Part shown: one piece after another, positions 18,860-28,180 of the stretch
Layout of the letters: every line of letters begins with the position of its first letter
Numbering within the stretch: the first letter of the stretch is position 1
Source: Bradyrhizobium sp. 170
GTDB taxonomy: Bacteria > Pseudomonadota > Alphaproteobacteria > Rhizobiales > Xanthobacteraceae
Direction: 5' to 3'
Assembly (NCBI RefSeq): GCF_023101085.1
Contig: NZ_CP064703.1
Coordinates: 1-64,000, forward strand
Length of the DNA: 64,000 bases
Notes under the pieces: model-generated
The model's database searches: none
What the model was told of the DNA's origin: nothing
Seen by the model: only the letters and a program-made list of their open reading frames with translations
Program-made: the position numbers and the translations under genes

Positions 18860-19665
18860 TTATGTTCGCGGTGGCCTCACCTCGCTGGCATGCATTTCCA
18901 AAGCGGATTTGCCTCGAATTTCCAGGCGCCCGCTCTCGACCAGGGAATTGACGCGCGCCACCAGAAAAAGGTCGCCAGGCCCGATGATACAATCATCCAT
19001 GGGGAGGACCAATGCCTGGCCAACGACCCTCGCCACTTTCCGCCAATTGTCCGTCACGCAGGACATCAACAGCGAGTCGAAGAACGAGATTGGCGCGGAC
19101 ACGAGCTCATCGCCATCGACCACGCGTAGCGGCGCATTTTCAGAACGAAGTTGCTGCCAGAGATCCCGGTATCGCTCTCGTATCGTCTGCTGCAACGGTT
19201 CGGCCAGTTCCCATAATCGGTCTCGGTGCCCGGATGAAGCATCCCAAGGCTCATGGCGAAGACCGGCGGCCGGGGCGGGCCGTGCTCGGGGCGGTAGGAT
19301 ACCTTCACGTTGCTCAGATCAACCACGTCGTAGGGGGCGTCGCGCATCCGCCACGACCACTCGAGAAAGCCGGCATACTCCTTAGCAGATCGCCGCGTCA
19401 GCCACGCGACCGTTCGATGATCGGAGGAAGGCGCCTCGCGCCAGAACCGTTCTGACTCAGCGGTAACGTCGTCCCATCCGGTCCGGCCAAGTTCATTCTC
19501 AACCCATTTCACCCGCAACGACGAATCGGGGGGATTGATGGGTCCGAAGCTGAGGTCATCGAAGAAGGAGATAACCTGGTCGTCGCGGCCAGCGGTCTTT
19601 AGGGCTTGGCTCAGGCAGCCTGCGCCCGAAGGCGTGAAAACGAAGTGAAGTACGGTTTGAGTCAT
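18860..19665 (-). pseudogene. DUF1835/DUF3658-type protein gene, single-base frameshift
   Basis: Two minus-strand frames together make one protein of about 268 residues. The first starts at 19665 (MTQTVLHFVFTPSG, preceded by GAGGAG) and carries the DUF1835-like N-terminus (SFFDDLSFGPINPPD, RVKWVENEL). It leaves its proper frame near 19210-19212. The second frame continues directly with ELAEPLQQTIRERYRDLW and a DUF3658-like C-terminus (LLMSCVTDNWRKVARVVGQAL, DLFLVARVNSLVESGRLEIRG) to 18860. Restoring one G in the GGG run (CCC on the plus strand) rejoins them. It is either a real inactivating indel or a base-call error. Function of the family is unknown. Confidence 0.75.
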
Positions 19666-19734
19666 CACGGCTCCTCGACCGATGAACTCTGATGCCATCA
19701 CCAAAAGATTCAACTGAAAATTGCAGCGTCCAGC

Positions 19735-19771
19735 CAAAAAGAAAGGGGCTCCAACTTGCGCTGGAGCCCCT
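19735..19771 (-). terminator. Rho-independent terminator after amtB
   Basis: On the minus strand a 10-bp stem AGGGGCTCCA/TGGAGCCCCT (19762-19771 with 19744-19753) with an 8-base loop is followed by TTTCTTTTTGG. It lies about 100 bases past the amtB stop at 19875 and is correctly oriented to end the glnK-amtB transcripts. Confidence 0.85.
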
Positions 19772-19874
19772 CAACGGTCAGGGCATTGCCGGGTATGTGC
19801 CCGAACCGGAGTTGTGGATGCGACCCCGGGGCAACGACTACGTTGTCCCTTGGGGGATCGCACCCCGGGAGAAC

Positions 19875-21317
19875 TTACATGTTGTAAGCGCGCTCCGTGT
19901 GCTCGGTGACGTCGAGGCCTTCACGCTCGGTTTCGACGTTGACGCGCAGGCCGACGATCACGTCGACCACCTTGTAGAGGATCGCCGAACCGATGCCCGA
20001 CCACACCAGCGTGGTGCAGACGCCCCAGAGCTGCGAGGTCATTTGGGCAACGAAGTCGTAGTCCGCGATCTTGCCGAGGGCGTAATCCATGACGCCGGTA
20101 CCGCCGAGGGCCGGATTCACCAGGATGCCGGTGCCGAGCGCGCCGATGATGCCGCCGATGCAGTGGACGCCGAACACGTCGAGGGAGTCGTCATAGCCGA
20201 GCGAGTTCTTCACCACGGTGCAGAAGAACAGGCAGACGACGCCGACCACAAGACCAAGCACGATCGCGCCCATCGGACCGGAATAGCCGGCCGCAGGCGT
20301 AACCGCGACAAGGCCCGCCACCGCGCCCGACAACGCGCCGAGCACCGAGGGATGACCCTTGACGATCCATTCCGCGAACATCCAGGCCATCGCCGCCGCT
20401 GCGGTTGCAACGAAGGAGTTGGTCATGGCGAGCGCGGCGCCGCCGGAGGCTTCGAGGTTCGATCCGGCGTTGAAGCCGAACCAGCCGACCCAGAGCAGCG
20501 AAGCGCCGATCATGGTCATGGTCAGCGAGTGCGGAGCCATCAGCTCCTTGCCGTAGCCGACGCGCTTACCGATCAGGAGCGCACCAACAAGGCCGGCGAT
20601 ACCGGCGTTGATATGCACCACGGTGCCGCCGGCGAAGTCGATTGCGCCCTTCTTGAAGATCCAGCCGGCATCGGCGTTGATCTCGTCGAGCTTGGCCTGC
20701 GCCGCGGTCTTCGCCGCACCGTCAGCCGCCGCGGCAAGCGCCTTGGCTGCGTCCGTGATCAGATCCGGTCCGGGCCAGTACCAAACCATATGCGCGATCG
20801 GGAGGTAGATCAGTGTCACCCAGAGCGGAACGAACAAGGCAACCGCCGCGAACTTCATGCGTTCGGCGAAGGCGCCGACGATGAGGGCGGGGGTGATCGC
20901 CGCGAAGGTCATCTGGAAGCAGATATAGATGAGCTCGGTGATGTTGGCATCGACGCTGAAGGTTGCGGCCTTCGATTCCAGGGTCACGCCCATCAGGAAG
21001 GCCTTGGAGAAGCCGCCGATGAAGTCAGAACCGCCGGTGAACGCGAGGCTGTAGCCATAGAGCGTCCAGAGCAGGACGACGATGCAGACGGTGTAGAAGA
21101 CCTGCATCAGCACCGAGAGCATGTTCTTGGAACGGACGAGACCGCCATAGAACAGCGCCAGGCCCGGGATGGTCATCAACAGCACCAGCACTGTCGACGT
21201 CAGCATCCAGGCGTTGTCGCCCTTGTTGACGGTTGGTTCGGCGTAGGCCGCGGTCGCGGCGAACAAGCCGACTGCGAGGGCCGCCAGTCCCGCGCTATAG
21301 GGACGTTTAAACGTCAT
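19875..21317 (-). CDS. amtB: Ammonium transporter AmtB (copy 1)
   Basis: Amt/Mep/Rh channel, 480 residues: a cleavable N-terminal signal (ending ATAAYA) then eleven predicted membrane helices. The twin conserved histidines are in GGTVVHINAG and DVFGVHCIGG, and the LFYGGLVRSKN signature and C-terminal tail that GlnK contacts are present. It carries ammonium into the cytoplasm under limitation. glnK copy 1 lies 38 bases upstream. The second Amt upstream is 45 residues shorter and differs in the loop between helices. Confidence 0.96.
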   Translation of the reverse strand: MTFKRPYSAGLAALAVGLFAATAAYAEPTVNKGDNAWMLTSTVLVLLMTIPGLALFYGGLVRSKNMLSVLMQVFYTVCIVVLLWTLYGYSLAFTGGSDFIGGFSKAFLMGVTLESKAATFSVDANITELIYICFQMTFAAITPALIVGAFAERMKFAAVALFVPLWVTLIYLPIAHMVWYWPGPDLITDAAKALAAAADGAAKTAAQAKLDEINADAGWIFKKGAIDFAGGTVVHINAGIAGLVGALLIGKRVGYGKELMAPHSLTMTMIGASLLWVGWFGFNAGSNLEASGGAALAMTNSFVATAAAAMAWMFAEWIVKGHPSVLGALSGAVAGLVAVTPAAGYSGPMGAIVLGLVVGVVCLFFCTVVKNSLGYDDSLDVFGVHCIGGIIGALGTGILVNPALGGTGVMDYALGKIADYDFVAQMTSQLWGVCTTLVWSGIGSAILYKVVDVIVGLRVNVETEREGLDVTEHTERAYNM

Positions 21318-21355
21318 TTGGTTTTACTCCTGAGTGGTAAGGTTTGAGCGCGAAA

Positions 21356-21694
21356 TCAGAGGGCCGCGGCATCCGCCTCGCCCGTGCGGATGCGAACCGC
21401 ATGGTCGAGGTTGATGACGAAGATCTTGCCGTCGCCGATCTGGCCGGTCTTGGCAGCTGATGTGATGGCGTCGATGGTCTTGTCGACCTGATCCGAGGCG
21501 ACAGCGACCTCGATCTTGATCTTGGGCAGGAAGCTCACGGCGTATTCGGCACCGCGATAGATTTCCGTGTGGCCCTTCTGGCGGCCATAGCCTTTGACTT
21601 CCGTCACCGTGAGGCCGTGAACGCCAATGGCGGTCAGGGCGTCACGGACTTCTTCGAGCTTGAATGGCTTGATGATCGCCATAACAATTTTCAT
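21356..21694 (-). CDS. glnK: PII signal protein GlnK (copy 1)
   Basis: PII-family trimeric nitrogen sensor of 112 residues. It senses ATP/ADP and 2-oxoglutarate and blocks AmtB when nitrogen is plentiful. The T-loop [15 protein letters not shown] carries the uridylylated Tyr51, and [11 protein letters not shown] is the PII C-terminal signature. The frame is open upstream to 21757; the ATG at 21694 gives the invariant [14 protein letters not shown] near-consensus sigma-54 element lies 106 bases upstream. Paired with amtB 38 bases downstream. Confidence 0.96.
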   Translation of the reverse strand: MKIVMAIIKPFKLEEVRDALTAIGVHGLTVTEVKGYGRQKGHTEIYRGAEYAVSFLPKIKIEVAVASDQVDKTIDAITSAAKTGQIGDGKIFVINLDHAVRIRTGEADAAAL

Positions 21695-21799
21695 GGGTCT
21701 TATCCCCGCTTGGGCCCGGTTCAGACCGACCGGGCGTTCTCGACTGAGGTTCACCACGCGGAGATGTTCACTACGCGGGCACAGCCAGGACCCTTAGAA

Positions 21800-21815
21800 T
21801 CAAATGCCGTGCCAG
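21800..21815 (-). promoter_or_regulatory. Sigma-54 promoter-like element before glnK copy 1
   Basis: Minus-strand TGGCACGGCATTTGAT compares with TGGCACG-N4-TTGCW: the -24 half is perfect, the spacing is correct, and the -12 half has one mismatch (GA for GC). It lies 106 bases before the glnK start inside a 307-base intergenic region. NtrC-RpoN control of glnK-amtB is established in relatives; this site is inferred. Confidence 0.6.
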
Positions 21816-22001
21816 ATCGGGACCATTCCCTAAGAGATTATGAATCCGGCCCTTTTCGCCCTTTCCGGGAATTGCACTTTCCTGCGCCATTCCGTCGCGC
21901 CCAAAGCGTAGTCAGGCTTGCCCAAATCATGAGCAGGCCTGAGCAGCGACACAAATCGCTGCTCAGAGGCAGTGCAAGAAAATGGTAACGGGGTGAGCGG
22001 C

Positions 22002-23309
22002 CTATTGCAGGGCTTCGCCGTGCTGCGAGATATCGAGGCCTTCCAGCTCCTGCTGCATCGACACCCGCAGCGGCGCGAACACGCCCACCAGCTTGAGCAG
22101 CACAAAGGTGACGCCGCCGGACCACACCAGCGTGGCGGCGATCCCATAAAGCTGGATCAGGACCTGCTGCGGGTTGCCCTCGATCAGACCTGCGGTGCCG
22201 CCGATCGCGTTCACCGCAAAAACGCCGGCGAGCAATGTGCCGGTCAATCCGCCAACGCCGTGGACACCGAACACGTCGAGTGAGTCGTCATATTTGAAGC
22301 GCTGCTTGAGCCAGGTGCAGGCCCAGAAACAGAGCGTTCCCGCGACGACGCCGATGACGATCCCGTGCCACGGCGCAACGAATCCGGAGGCGGGCGTGAT
22401 GGTGCCAAGACCCGCGACGGCGCCCGAAATCATGCCGAGCACCGACGGTTTGCGCCGTGTCGCCCATTCAATCGCGGCCCAGGTCAGCGCGCCGGCGCAG
22501 GCGGCCAGATGTGTCGCGGTGATCGCCATCACCGCGCGCGAGTTCGCGGCCACCGCCGATCCGCCATTGAAGCCGAACCAGCCGACCCACAACAATCCGG
22601 TGCCGATCACGGCAAGCGACAGGTCGAATGGCGCGAGGTTCTCGCTGCCATAGCCCTGACGACGACCTATCACCGTCGCGGCTACCAGTCCGCCGATGCC
22701 GGCGGAAAGATGCACGACGAGGCCGCCGGCGAAATCCAGTACGCCCATGGTGCCGAGGAATCCGCCGCCCCATACCCAATGCGCGAGCGGTACATAGACG
22801 AACGTGAACCAGCCGACGGAAAAAAGCAGATAGGCCGAGAATCGCATCCGGTCCGCCACCGCGCCCGCCACCAGCGCCACCGTGATGATCGCAAACGTCA
22901 TCTGGTACAGCATGAAAAGCACTTCCGGTATAGTCTTCGCCGCCGGGTGGACGCTCTCCATCGTCATGCCGATCAGGAACCAGCGATCGAGCGTGCCGAT
23001 CCAGGGACCGTCGCCGACGAAGGCCAGCGAATAGCCGAACGCCACCCAGAGAATCGAAATGATCGCGACGGCAGCGAGGCTCTGCGCCATCGTCGCCAGC
23101 ACGTTCTTCTTGCGCACCATGCCGGAATAGAACAGCGCCAGGCCCGGTATCGTCATCATCAATACCAGCGCGGTGGCGACGATCATCCACGCGGTGTCGG
23201 CGGCGTTGATGGTGGACGTTTCGGCGGCCAGGGCCGGCGTCGCGAGCGAGCTCGCCGCAACAGTGATGAGTGCAGCATTCGCTGCTGCACGATACGATGG
23301 TGCCCCCAT
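22002..23309 (-). CDS. amtB: Ammonium transporter AmtB (copy 2)
   Basis: Second Amt-family channel, 435 residues, with a signal peptide (ending SLATPALA) and the same eleven-helix core. LFYSGMVRKKN, the histidine motifs GGLVVHLSAG and DVFGVHGVGG, and the C-terminal GLDISQHGEAL tail are present, so it should be functional and GlnK-responsive. It lies 81 bases after glnK copy 2. Adjacent tandem glnK-amtB pairs are known from Rhodopseudomonas and Bradyrhizobium. Division of labour between the two copies cannot be read from sequence. Confidence 0.95.
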   Translation of the reverse strand: MGAPSYRAAANAALITVAASSLATPALAAETSTINAADTAWMIVATALVLMMTIPGLALFYSGMVRKKNVLATMAQSLAAVAIISILWVAFGYSLAFVGDGPWIGTLDRWFLIGMTMESVHPAAKTIPEVLFMLYQMTFAIITVALVAGAVADRMRFSAYLLFSVGWFTFVYVPLAHWVWGGGFLGTMGVLDFAGGLVVHLSAGIGGLVAATVIGRRQGYGSENLAPFDLSLAVIGTGLLWVGWFGFNGGSAVAANSRAVMAITATHLAACAGALTWAAIEWATRRKPSVLGMISGAVAGLGTITPASGFVAPWHGIVIGVVAGTLCFWACTWLKQRFKYDDSLDVFGVHGVGGLTGTLLAGVFAVNAIGGTAGLIEGNPQQVLIQLYGIAATLVWSGGVTFVLLKLVGVFAPLRVSMQQELEGLDISQHGEALQ

Positions 23310-23390
23310 GGAATTCCCCCGGCCTGTTGTCGTTTTTTGACTTCTCGCGTTCAGCGTCGTTGCCGCCGCGCCTTGAATTTTTGTGATTTC

Positions 23391-23882
<492 letters not shown>

Positions 23883-23977
23883 TCACTGTACAGGCGGCCA
23901 GATCGTCCGCCAAAATGCTGTTCCACCGCCAGCCGTCCGGCCGGCTTCTCTCCACGGCTCAAGGGACCAAGACGAAA

Positions 23978-24853
23978 ATGTCGAACCGATCGTGGTTTTA
24001 TGCATCCAGCGGCCAGCAACAGGGCCCTTATCCGGAAGCCCAGCTTCGCGACCTCATTACCCGGGGCATGGTCAGCGCGGACACGTTGGTCTGGACCGAG
24101 GGGATGTCGGGCTGGCAGCGGGCCGGCGACATTCCCGGCCTGGTCCCCGGCGGCTCAGGTCCACCCTCCATGCTGCACCCCGGTGGCCCAACCCCGGTTG
24201 CGGCCGGCGGTTACGCCGGCGGCGCGCTGTCGGCCGACCTTCCGATTTGGTCCTTCCTCGGGCGAAGCCTGCTATTCGTCATCGGCATGCTGTTTGTAAT
24301 TCCAGCGCCCTGGACCGCGACCAGCTTCTACCGCTGGATGACTTCCCGGCTTTACGTGCCGGGCCGGCCAAGCATCGGGTTCACCGGCCAGCCCCTCGAC
24401 ATCTGGTACGTCTTCATCGCGATCGGCGTCCTGACCTATCTGGGCGCAGCCGACCTCTATTACCTGCAATACCTCTCCATTCCGATTCAGGCCGTGCTGT
24501 CCTGGATGGTCATTCGATGGATCGCCGCAAATCTCAGCTCCAACGGCCAGCAGCTTCCGATTGCCTTCAACGGCAGCGCGCTGGGTTATGTCGGCTGGCA
24601 AGTCCTGATGTATGTTTCGTTCATCACGATTATCGGCTGGGCCTGGGTGATTACGGCCTGGATGCGCTGGATCTGCCGCAATATCAGCGGCACCCATCGT
24701 GAAGTCATCTTCATCGCTTCGGGACTGGAAGTGTTGTGGCGGACCATCGTTTTCGGGATCGGCTGCGTCTTTATCATCCCGATCCCGTGGGTGCTGCGCT
24801 GGTACGCCCGCTGGTACGTGTCGCAATTCGCGCTGGCCGACCGCACGGTCTAG
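23978..24853 (+). CDS. DUF4339 (GYF_2) domain membrane protein
   Basis: A 291-residue protein. The N-terminus is a GYF_2/DUF4339 domain (residues 5-55: WFYASSGQQQGPYPEAQL, TLVWTEGMSGWQRA), a predicted protein-interaction module. A Gly/Pro linker follows, then about six hydrophobic segments with a repeated pattern (two FxIPxPW motifs, the second near the C-terminus), recalling DUF898-type membrane proteins. Function unknown. An upstream in-frame start exists at 23759; the ATG at 23978 begins directly with the GYF_2 domain. It diverges from glnK copy 2. Confidence 0.85.
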   Translation: MSNRSWFYASSGQQQGPYPEAQLRDLITRGMVSADTLVWTEGMSGWQRAGDIPGLVPGGSGPPSMLHPGGPTPVAAGGYAGGALSADLPIWSFLGRSLLFVIGMLFVIPAPWTATSFYRWMTSRLYVPGRPSIGFTGQPLDIWYVFIAIGVLTYLGAADLYYLQYLSIPIQAVLSWMVIRWIAANLSSNGQQLPIAFNGSALGYVGWQVLMYVSFITIIGWAWVITAWMRWICRNISGTHREVIFIASGLEVLWRTIVFGIGCVFIIPIPWVLRWYARWYVSQFALADRTV

Positions 24854-24864
24854 GACGCGGCGCG

Positions 24865-24903
24865 CTAGAACTCGGTTCTGATTCGATCAAAACCGGGTTC
24901 TAG
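24865..24903. terminator. Long hairpin, terminator-like, covarying partner of family C repeat
   Basis: A 39-base hairpin with 18-base arms (CTAGAAC... and ...GTTCTAG), 3-base loop, one mismatch and one G-U pair. On the plus strand it is followed by TCTTTTGTTTT, so it can terminate the DUF4339 gene. On the minus strand it directly follows the family C repeat. The arms differ from the hairpin at 28592-28628 at paired positions. Confidence 0.75.
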
Positions 24904-25005
24904 TCTTTTGTTTTGACGCGTTTTCTACCGCAGATAAGTCTACGCAATCTGCGTAAACTTGATTGCTATGCGAACCGGCACCCACTTCGCTCGAAAACGC
25001 TATTG
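24904..25005 (-). repeat. Dispersed 3'-end repeat, family C, copy 2 (after tesB)
   Basis: Read on the minus strand: TAGCGTTTTCGAGCGAAGTG starts 5 bases past the tesB stop and the copy ends with AAAACGCGTCAAAACAAAAG. Relative to copies 1 and 3 it has about 46 extra bases in the middle, which themselves contain the inverted pair CGCAGAT/ATCTGCG. Confidence 0.8.
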
Positions 25006-25010
25006 GGCGC

Positions 25011-25871
25011 TTACCTGCGCTGGCGCACCGAGCCTTCCTGGGCCACCGACGCCACCAGCGTGCCGTCGGGCTTGAAGATCAGGCCGCGGGTCAATCCGCG
25101 GCCGTCTTGCGCGCTCGGCGAGTCCTGCGCGTAGAGCAGCCATTCGTCGGCGCGGAACGGCCGGTGAAACCACATCGCGTGGTCGAGGCTAGCCGGCATC
25201 ATGCGCTTGTCGAACAGCGTGCGGCCGTAGCGCGCCATCACCGCATCGAGCAGCGAGAAATCCGACGCATAGGCCAGCGCGCATAAATGCAGCGCCGGAT
25301 CGTCGGGCAGCTTGGCCGCGGTGCGAATCCAGACATGAATGCGGCCGTCGTCGATCTTCTGGCCGAAATAGCGGCCGAGTTCGACCGGGCGCAATTCGAT
25401 CGGCCGGTCGGATTCGTAGTAGCGGCGGATGAATTCCGGCATCTCCTTGAACATCGGCTGCTTCGACACTTCTTCCGCCGTGAGTTTTTCCGGCGGCGGG
25501 ACATCCGGCATCTTTTCCTGATGGTTGAACGCGCCTTCCTCTTCCGCATGGAACGACACCATGATCGAGAAGATCGCGTTGCCATGCTGGATCGCGGTGA
25601 CGCGACGGGTCGAATAGCTCTTGCCGTCGCGCAGGCGTTCGACCTGATAGATGATCGGGATCTGCGGATCGCCGGGCAGGATGAAATAGCAATGGATCGA
25701 ATGCGGCAGGCGGCCCTCGACGGTGCGGCAGGCTGCAACCATGGCCTGCCCGATCACCTGGCCGCCAAACACCCGCTGCCAGCTCGTCTTCGGGCTGTTG
25801 CCTCGGAACAGGTTTACCTCGAGCTGTTCGAGATCGAGAATGGAAATCAGGTCGATCAGGCCCTTGGACAT
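25011..25871 (-). CDS. tesB: Acyl-CoA thioesterase II
   Basis: Double-hotdog thioesterase of 286 residues that hydrolyses acyl-CoA to free fatty acid and CoA. Typical features: VFGGQVIGQAMVAACRTV in the first hotdog, HSIHCYFILPGD, YSTRRVTAIQHG with Asp/Thr/Gln catalytic-triad surroundings, and the second hotdog with LDHAMWFHRPFRADEWLLY and a C-terminal RGLTRGLIF. All conserved blocks are present and the length is standard. Divergent from the UbiH-type gene across 134 bases. Confidence 0.95.
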   Translation of the reverse strand: MSKGLIDLISILDLEQLEVNLFRGNSPKTSWQRVFGGQVIGQAMVAACRTVEGRLPHSIHCYFILPGDPQIPIIYQVERLRDGKSYSTRRVTAIQHGNAIFSIMVSFHAEEEGAFNHQEKMPDVPPPEKLTAEEVSKQPMFKEMPEFIRRYYESDRPIELRPVELGRYFGQKIDDGRIHVWIRTAAKLPDDPALHLCALAYASDFSLLDAVMARYGRTLFDKRMMPASLDHAMWFHRPFRADEWLLYAQDSPSAQDGRGLTRGLIFKPDGTLVASVAQEGSVRQRR

Positions 25872-26005
25872 GGTGTGCTTTCAGTCGATCCCGGGCGCAA
25901 TTGATCGCGACCCCGGGCGTTAAGTACCTTGTTTCTCGGCCCTGTTTCGCCCAGCTATTATCAGGTAGCAAGCGTAGTCTGACGAAGTAACCGGGTAAGG
26001 ATCGC

Positions 26006-27223
26006 ATGGCGGCACAGCGAAGCATTGTCATCTGCGGCGGCGCCTTTGCCGGGCTGGCGCTGGCGCTGGCATTTCGCCAGGGCCTTGGCGCGGATATTCC
26101 TGTCATCGTGGCCGATCCGGCCCTGGCGGTGCGGCCGAGCCGCGATCCGCGGGCGACCGCCATTGTGGCCGCGTGCCGGCGGTTGTTCGAGGCGCTCGGC
26201 GTCTGGGACAAGGTATCCGACTCACAGCCGATCCTCGACATGGTCGTCACCGATTCCAAACTGGAGGACGCCACCCGTCCGGTGTTCCTGACCTTTGCCG
26301 GCCATGTCGAACCCGGCGAACCCTTCGCCCACATGGTCGAAAACCGCCGGCTGATCGATGCGCTGGTGGCTCGCGCCGAGGCTGAAGGCGTCGATCTCCG
26401 CGCCACGGCGGTTTCGACCTACGATTCGCGTTCCGATGGCGTCACCGTGACGCTGGCCGACGGCAATGTCATCGAGGCAAGCCTGCTGGTCGCCGCCGAC
26501 GGCGCGCGCTCAAAACTGCGCGAGCGCGCCGGCATTGCCACCCATGGCTGGGACTACGATCAATCCGGCATCGTCGTCACCGTCGGCCATGAGCGGGATC
26601 ATCACGGCCGCGCCGAAGAACATTTTCTGCCAGCGGGTCCGTTTGCGATCCTGCCGCTGACTGGAAAGCGCTCGTCGCTGGTGTGGACCGAGAATCGTGC
26701 CGAGGCCGCACGCATCACCGCGCTCGGCGACGCCGAATTCCACGATGAACTCGAGAAGCGCTTCGGGCTGCACCTCGGCGAGATCAAGGCGCTCGACAAG
26801 CCGCGCGCGTTTCCGCTCGGCTATTTCGTCGCGCGCTCATTCATTGCCGAGCGGCTGGCGCTGGTCGGGGACGCCGCGCACGTCATTCATCCGATCGCGG
26901 GGCAGGGCCTCAACATGGGCCTCAAGGACGTCGCGGCGCTGGCCGAAGTCGTGGTCGATGCGGCCCGGCTCGGCATCGATCCCGGCCAGGCCGATGTGCT
27001 CGACCGCTACCAGCGCTGGCGGCGCTTCGACACCATGGCGATGGGGCTCGCCACCAATTCGCTGAACTTCCTGTTCTCGAATGAATCAACGCTGCTGCGT
27101 ACCGTGCGCGATATCGGGCTTGGCCTCGTCGATCGCGCTCCGCCGCTGAAGGGCCTGTTCATCCGCCAGGCCGCAGGTTTGTCGGGCGAAGTACCGCGGC
27201 TGCTGAAGGGCGAGGCGCTGTAG
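26006..27223 (+). CDS. UbiH/UbiF/COQ6-family FAD monooxygenase (ubiquinone ring hydroxylase)
   Basis: FAD-dependent aromatic hydroxylase of 405 residues. Rossmann dinucleotide site VICGGAFAGLALAL near the N-terminus, the DG motif LLVAADGARSKLRE, and the GD motif LVGDAAHVIHPIAGQGLNMGLKD are intact. Family members hydroxylate the ubiquinone ring at C1, C5 or C6. Which position this enzyme serves cannot be decided here; alphaproteobacteria often use broad-specificity UbiL/UbiM types, so I assign no symbol. GTAAGGA precedes the ATG. Confidence 0.92.
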   Translation: MAAQRSIVICGGAFAGLALALAFRQGLGADIPVIVADPALAVRPSRDPRATAIVAACRRLFEALGVWDKVSDSQPILDMVVTDSKLEDATRPVFLTFAGHVEPGEPFAHMVENRRLIDALVARAEAEGVDLRATAVSTYDSRSDGVTVTLADGNVIEASLLVAADGARSKLRERAGIATHGWDYDQSGIVVTVGHERDHHGRAEEHFLPAGPFAILPLTGKRSSLVWTENRAEAARITALGDAEFHDELEKRFGLHLGEIKALDKPRAFPLGYFVARSFIAERLALVGDAAHVIHPIAGQGLNMGLKDVAALAEVVVDAARLGIDPGQADVLDRYQRWRRFDTMAMGLATNSLNFLFSNESTLLRTVRDIGLGLVDRAPPLKGLFIRQAAGLSGEVPRLLKGEAL

Positions 27224-27235
27224 GGTGCAGTCGTT

Positions 27236-27300
27236 GTAGCCCGGATGGAGCGAAGCGAAATCCGGGGAACGGCCTTACCGGATCGAGCCAACCCGGATTT
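27236..27300. repeat. Dispersed repeat, family B, copy 1
   Basis: GTAGCCCGGATGGAGCGAAG at the left, with a CCCGGATTT arm at the right. Related copies lie at 35995-36123 and 46532-46616. It occupies the junction between the convergent ubiH-type and Trm112-like genes. Confidence 0.8.
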
Positions 27301-27303
27301 CCC

Positions 27304-27501
27304 TCAATCGATCTTCCGCGCCTCTTCCGGCAGCATGATCGGGATGCCGTCGCGGATCGGATACGCGAGTTTTGCGGAGCGCGAGATCAGTTCCTGCCGC
27401 GTCGAATCGAATTCCAGCGGACCCTTGGTCACAGGGCAGACGAGGATCTCGAGCAGCTTCGGATCGACGGTGCTGTCGAGGCGTTCGGGCGTGGCGTTCA
27501 T
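27304..27501 (-). CDS. Trm112-family small protein
   Basis: A 65-residue protein with the Trm112/YcaR pattern: [17 protein letters not shown], then a middle strand and [17 protein letters not shown]. Trm112-like proteins commonly activate methyltransferases or bind zinc. Only one Cys is present (LVCP); the second position of the usual CPxC pair is Thr-Lys, so the zinc site is probably lost, as in many alphaproteobacterial members. Start at 27501 gives MNATPERLD. It is on the same strand as, and 49 bases downstream of, the TetR gene. Confidence 0.88.
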   Translation of the reverse strand: MNATPERLDSTVDPKLLEILVCPVTKGPLEFDSTRQELISRSAKLAYPIRDGIPIMLPEEARKID

Positions 27502-27550
27502 TTGCAGTCTCCAGCTTGGCGCGGTCCTTAGCACATCCGATCGCAAGCTG

Positions 27551-28087
27551 TCATGACGTAGCCATCCGCACCAGTTCGCCGAGCACCGCCTGTTGCCGTG
27601 CCTTCGGCAAGGGCTGGTCCGAGAGTGCGAAGCCGAGAAACGCCCAATAGAAAATTTGGGCGCGGGCGCGGGCAATTTCCGCCGATAGTCCGGACTGCGC
27701 CAGAAGGCCCTCTACATAGCTTAGCCGCCGCCGATCGATCGCCTGCACGGCGGCGCGGGCGGCGGGATCGACGCTTGCCCAGGTGCGGACCGCCCGTTCC
27801 AGCATCAGCCGCTCGCCGAACACGCGGCGCAGCAGCAGCGCGAGCGGGTTCTCGTCGTTCGAGGCCGCCTCGACATTGGCGATGATCTGCTCGGCCGCAA
27901 CCTCGTGCCAGCGCGCAAGGATCGCGGCATGGAACGCGCCGATATCGGCGAAATGCCAGTAGAAGCTGCCGCGCGACACCCCCATCGCCTTGGCCAAAGG
28001 TTCCGCCTTCAGCGCGGTGAAGCCACGGCTCGCCAATGCTTTCAGGCCCTGATCGAGCCAGTCCTTTGCCGATAGTTGATCGTTCAT
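27551..28087 (-). CDS. TetR/AcrR-family transcriptional regulator
   Basis: A 178-residue repressor-type protein. The TetR helix-turn-helix is at about residues 20-50 ([36 protein letters not shown]). The C-terminal ligand-binding domain is all-helical, with no recognisable ligand signature. Start at 28087 gives [10 protein letters not shown]. It diverges from a small membrane protein across 93 bases that hold two copies of an 18-bp palindrome, so autorepression plus control of the neighbour is likely. Confidence 0.92.
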   Translation of the reverse strand: MNDQLSAKDWLDQGLKALASRGFTALKAEPLAKAMGVSRGSFYWHFADIGAFHAAILARWHEVAAEQIIANVEAASNDENPLALLLRRVFGERLMLERAVRTWASVDPAARAAVQAIDRRRLSYVEGLLAQSGLSAEIARARAQIFYWAFLGFALSDQPLPKARQQAVLGELVRMATS

Positions 28088-28110
28088 GGTCGGGTCCCGC
28101 AATGCCGCCA

Positions 28111-28128
28111 CCATACACTACTGTATTG
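28111..28128. promoter_or_regulatory. TetR operator-like site, imperfect copy
   Basis: CCATACACTACTGTATTG is a two-mismatch copy of the perfect palindrome 43 bases away. It lies 24 bases before the TetR start, a position suited to autoregulation. Confidence 0.7.
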
Positions 28129-28153
28129 ACACGCGCCAGAATGCAGCGCATAA

Positions 28154-28171
28154 CCATACAGTACTGTATGG
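28154..28171. promoter_or_regulatory. TetR operator-like perfect palindrome
   Basis: CCATACAGTACTGTATGG is a perfect 18-bp palindrome ending 9 bases before the ATG of the small membrane protein gene. It is placed to block transcription or translation start of that gene. Confidence 0.8.
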
Positions 28172-28180
28172 AGACATCCG

